From: Pseudomonadota bacterium
GTDB lineage: Bacteria > Pseudomonadota > Gammaproteobacteria > Xanthomonadales > Marinicellaceae
Reading direction: 5' to 3'
NCBI GenBank assembly: GCA_008501575.1
Contig: QQUO01000220.1
Location: 1 to 14,703 of the forward strand
DNA: 14,703 bases
Shown here: positions 14,321 to 14,703 of the stretch, piece after piece
Layout: every line of letters starts with the position of its first letter
Position numbering within the stretch: position 1 is the stretch's first letter
Notes under the pieces: model-generated
Seen by the model: only the letters and a program-made list of their open reading frames with translations
Told to the model about the DNA's origin: nothing
Databases searched by the model: none
Translations under genes and position numbers: made by a program

Positions 14321-14342
14321 AATGGTGCCGAGGGAGAGAATC
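14321..14342. repeat. Right attachment site within tRNA-Leu 3' end
   Basis: AATGGTGCC then GAGGGAGAGAATC (14330-14342) is the tRNA 3' end, T-arm side. It matches 7059-7079 except for one extra C. The integrated element supplies this end and keeps the tRNA gene whole. Confidence 0.85.
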
Positions 14343-14409
14343 GAACTCTCACTCCCGCAAAGGAACCGGATTTTGAATCCGGCGCGTCTACCAATTCCGC
14401 CACCCCGGC
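14323..14409 (-). tRNA. tRNA-Leu (anticodon CAA)
   Basis: An 87-base class II tRNA on the - strand with encoded CCA. The acceptor arms GCCGGGG and CCTCGGC pair with one G-U, followed by discriminator A and CCA. The anticodon stem CCGGA/TCCGG encloses the loop TTCAAAA with anticodon CAA, reading UUG codons. The T-loop sequence GTTCGATTC and a long variable arm are present, as expected for leucine. It is the attachment site for the neighbouring element; the leuX gene of E. coli, with the same anticodon, is a known island hotspot. Confidence 0.96.
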
Positions 14410-14422
14410 ACGGGAACGGTAA

Positions 14423-14450
14423 AGTATAGTTAATTTATTTTTAATGGCAA
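14423..14450 (-). promoter_or_regulatory. Sigma-70 promoter of tRNA-Leu
   Basis: On the - strand TTGCCA (14450-14445) is followed after 16 bases by TATACT (14428-14423), ending 13 bases before the mature tRNA 5' end. The boxes are close to consensus. Confidence 0.7.
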
Positions 14451-14531
14451 GTGTTTTGTTGTAATTTTATGGGTGGTTTTGTAAAAAATACCTTTGAAAT
14501 TAATTAAATAGCCCCCAGAATTAAAGTGTGT

Positions 14532-14544
14532 GGCAGTCTCTGCC
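14532..14544 (+). other. Small hairpin in the leader of the Hpf/RaiA-like gene
   Basis: GGCAG-TCT-CTGCC is a perfect 5-base stem with a 3-base loop, ending 17 bases before the ribosome binding site AGGAG (14561-14565). It may shape the leader or be incidental. Confidence 0.3.
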
Positions 14545-14571
14545 TAAATGTCTTTTACTCAGGAGAATCCA

Positions 14572-14703
14572 ATGCAAGTTCAAGTTAATCATGATCACAA
14601 TATTGTCGGTGGTGAATCTTTACAAAATTATGTTGAAAACCTTTTGGCCGATGCGTTACACAATTTTAGAGACCAAATAACTCGGGTTGAGGTACATGTG
14701 TCG
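14572..14703 (+). CDS. Hpf/RaiA family ribosome-associated protein, N-terminal part
   Basis: Only the first 44 codons are in the window; the gene runs off the right end. ATG 14572 has AGGAG 6 bases upstream. The visible residues MQVQVNHDHNIVGGESLQNY and, further on, ITRVEVHVS match the beginning of short Hpf/RaiA (S30EA-type) proteins, which bind the 30S subunit and quiet ribosomes under stress. The typical continuation, DEN..K, lies outside the window, so the sub-family (RaiA-like or an HPF-like paralogue) cannot be settled. It is transcribed away from the tRNA-Leu gene, with about 160 bases between them. Confidence 0.75.
   Translation, partial: MQVQVNHDHNIVGGESLQNYVENLLADALHNFRDQITRVEVHVS

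Larger units (their letters stand above)
7059..14342. mobile_element. Integrative element in the 3' end of tRNA-Leu(CAA)
   Basis: The element is bounded by an imperfect direct repeat of the tRNA 3' end (7059-7079 and 14321-14342). It carries a tRNA-adjacent P4-type integrase, an AlpA-type regulator, a RepA-like ATPase and a cargo pair at the far end. This layout is typical of small tRNA-targeting genomic islands or satellite-like elements of gammaproteobacteria. No capsid, portal, terminase, conjugation or transposase gene is visible, so transfer would need outside help. The chromosomal genes on both sides are of normal composition, while the cargo at the left end is clearly more AT-rich. Confidence 0.88.

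Noticed and set aside
14531..14544. Sigma-54 promoter before the Hpf/RaiA-like gene (TGGCAG...TGCC)
   Set aside because: Only 8 bases separate GG and GC instead of 10; the segment is better explained as a small hairpin.

Overview
The window looks like a low-to-moderate GC gammaproteobacterial chromosome. The evidence is the gene set (a DUF2339/DUF3999 pair, GFA, TraB/GumN and DUF3667 proteins, and a short Hpf/RaiA-type protein beside a tRNA-Leu) plus normal Shine-Dalgarno sites. A relative of Marinicella is possible, but that is a guess from protein flavour only.

Left part (1-7058): ordinary chromosomal genes, all on the + strand. The C-terminal part of a multi-pass DUF2339 membrane protein overlaps by 11 bases with a DUF3999 exported protein. 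After a gap holding a hairpin repeat come a GlsB/YeaQ-type small membrane protein with a terminator, a GFA-family zinc enzyme, a TraB/GumN protein, a DUF3667 zinc-ribbon membrane protein and a class I methyltransferase.

Middle and right part (about 7059-14342): a compact integrative element of about 7.3 kb, inserted in the 3' end of a tRNA-Leu(CAA) gene. Its right end is the intact tRNA gene next to a P4-type tyrosine recombinase. Its left end is a 3'-tRNA fragment (an imperfect direct repeat with one base deleted). Matching AGTTACCAAC-type repeats lie inside both ends and are probably integrase arm sites. Inside, all - strand genes read away from the tRNA: integrase, a DUF6387-like protein, then a tightly overlapping operon of AlpA-type regulator, winged-helix protein, a 77-residue unknown protein and a RepA-like AAA ATPase/helicase. 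Next come about 1.1 kb without an intact recognisable gene, holding a frameshifted small gene, a long hairpin and a degenerate array of roughly 60-base repeats with CGTACTG hairpins, a candidate replication origin or structured RNA locus. At the far left end, in the opposite (+) orientation, is a very AT-rich two-gene cargo: a small basic protein and a multi-pass membrane protein with a soluble C-terminal domain. This unrecognised pair is the best candidate here for an undescribed system.

Right edge (14343-14703): the body and promoter of the tRNA-Leu gene, then the start of a ribosome-associated Hpf/RaiA-like gene on the + strand, cut by the window end.
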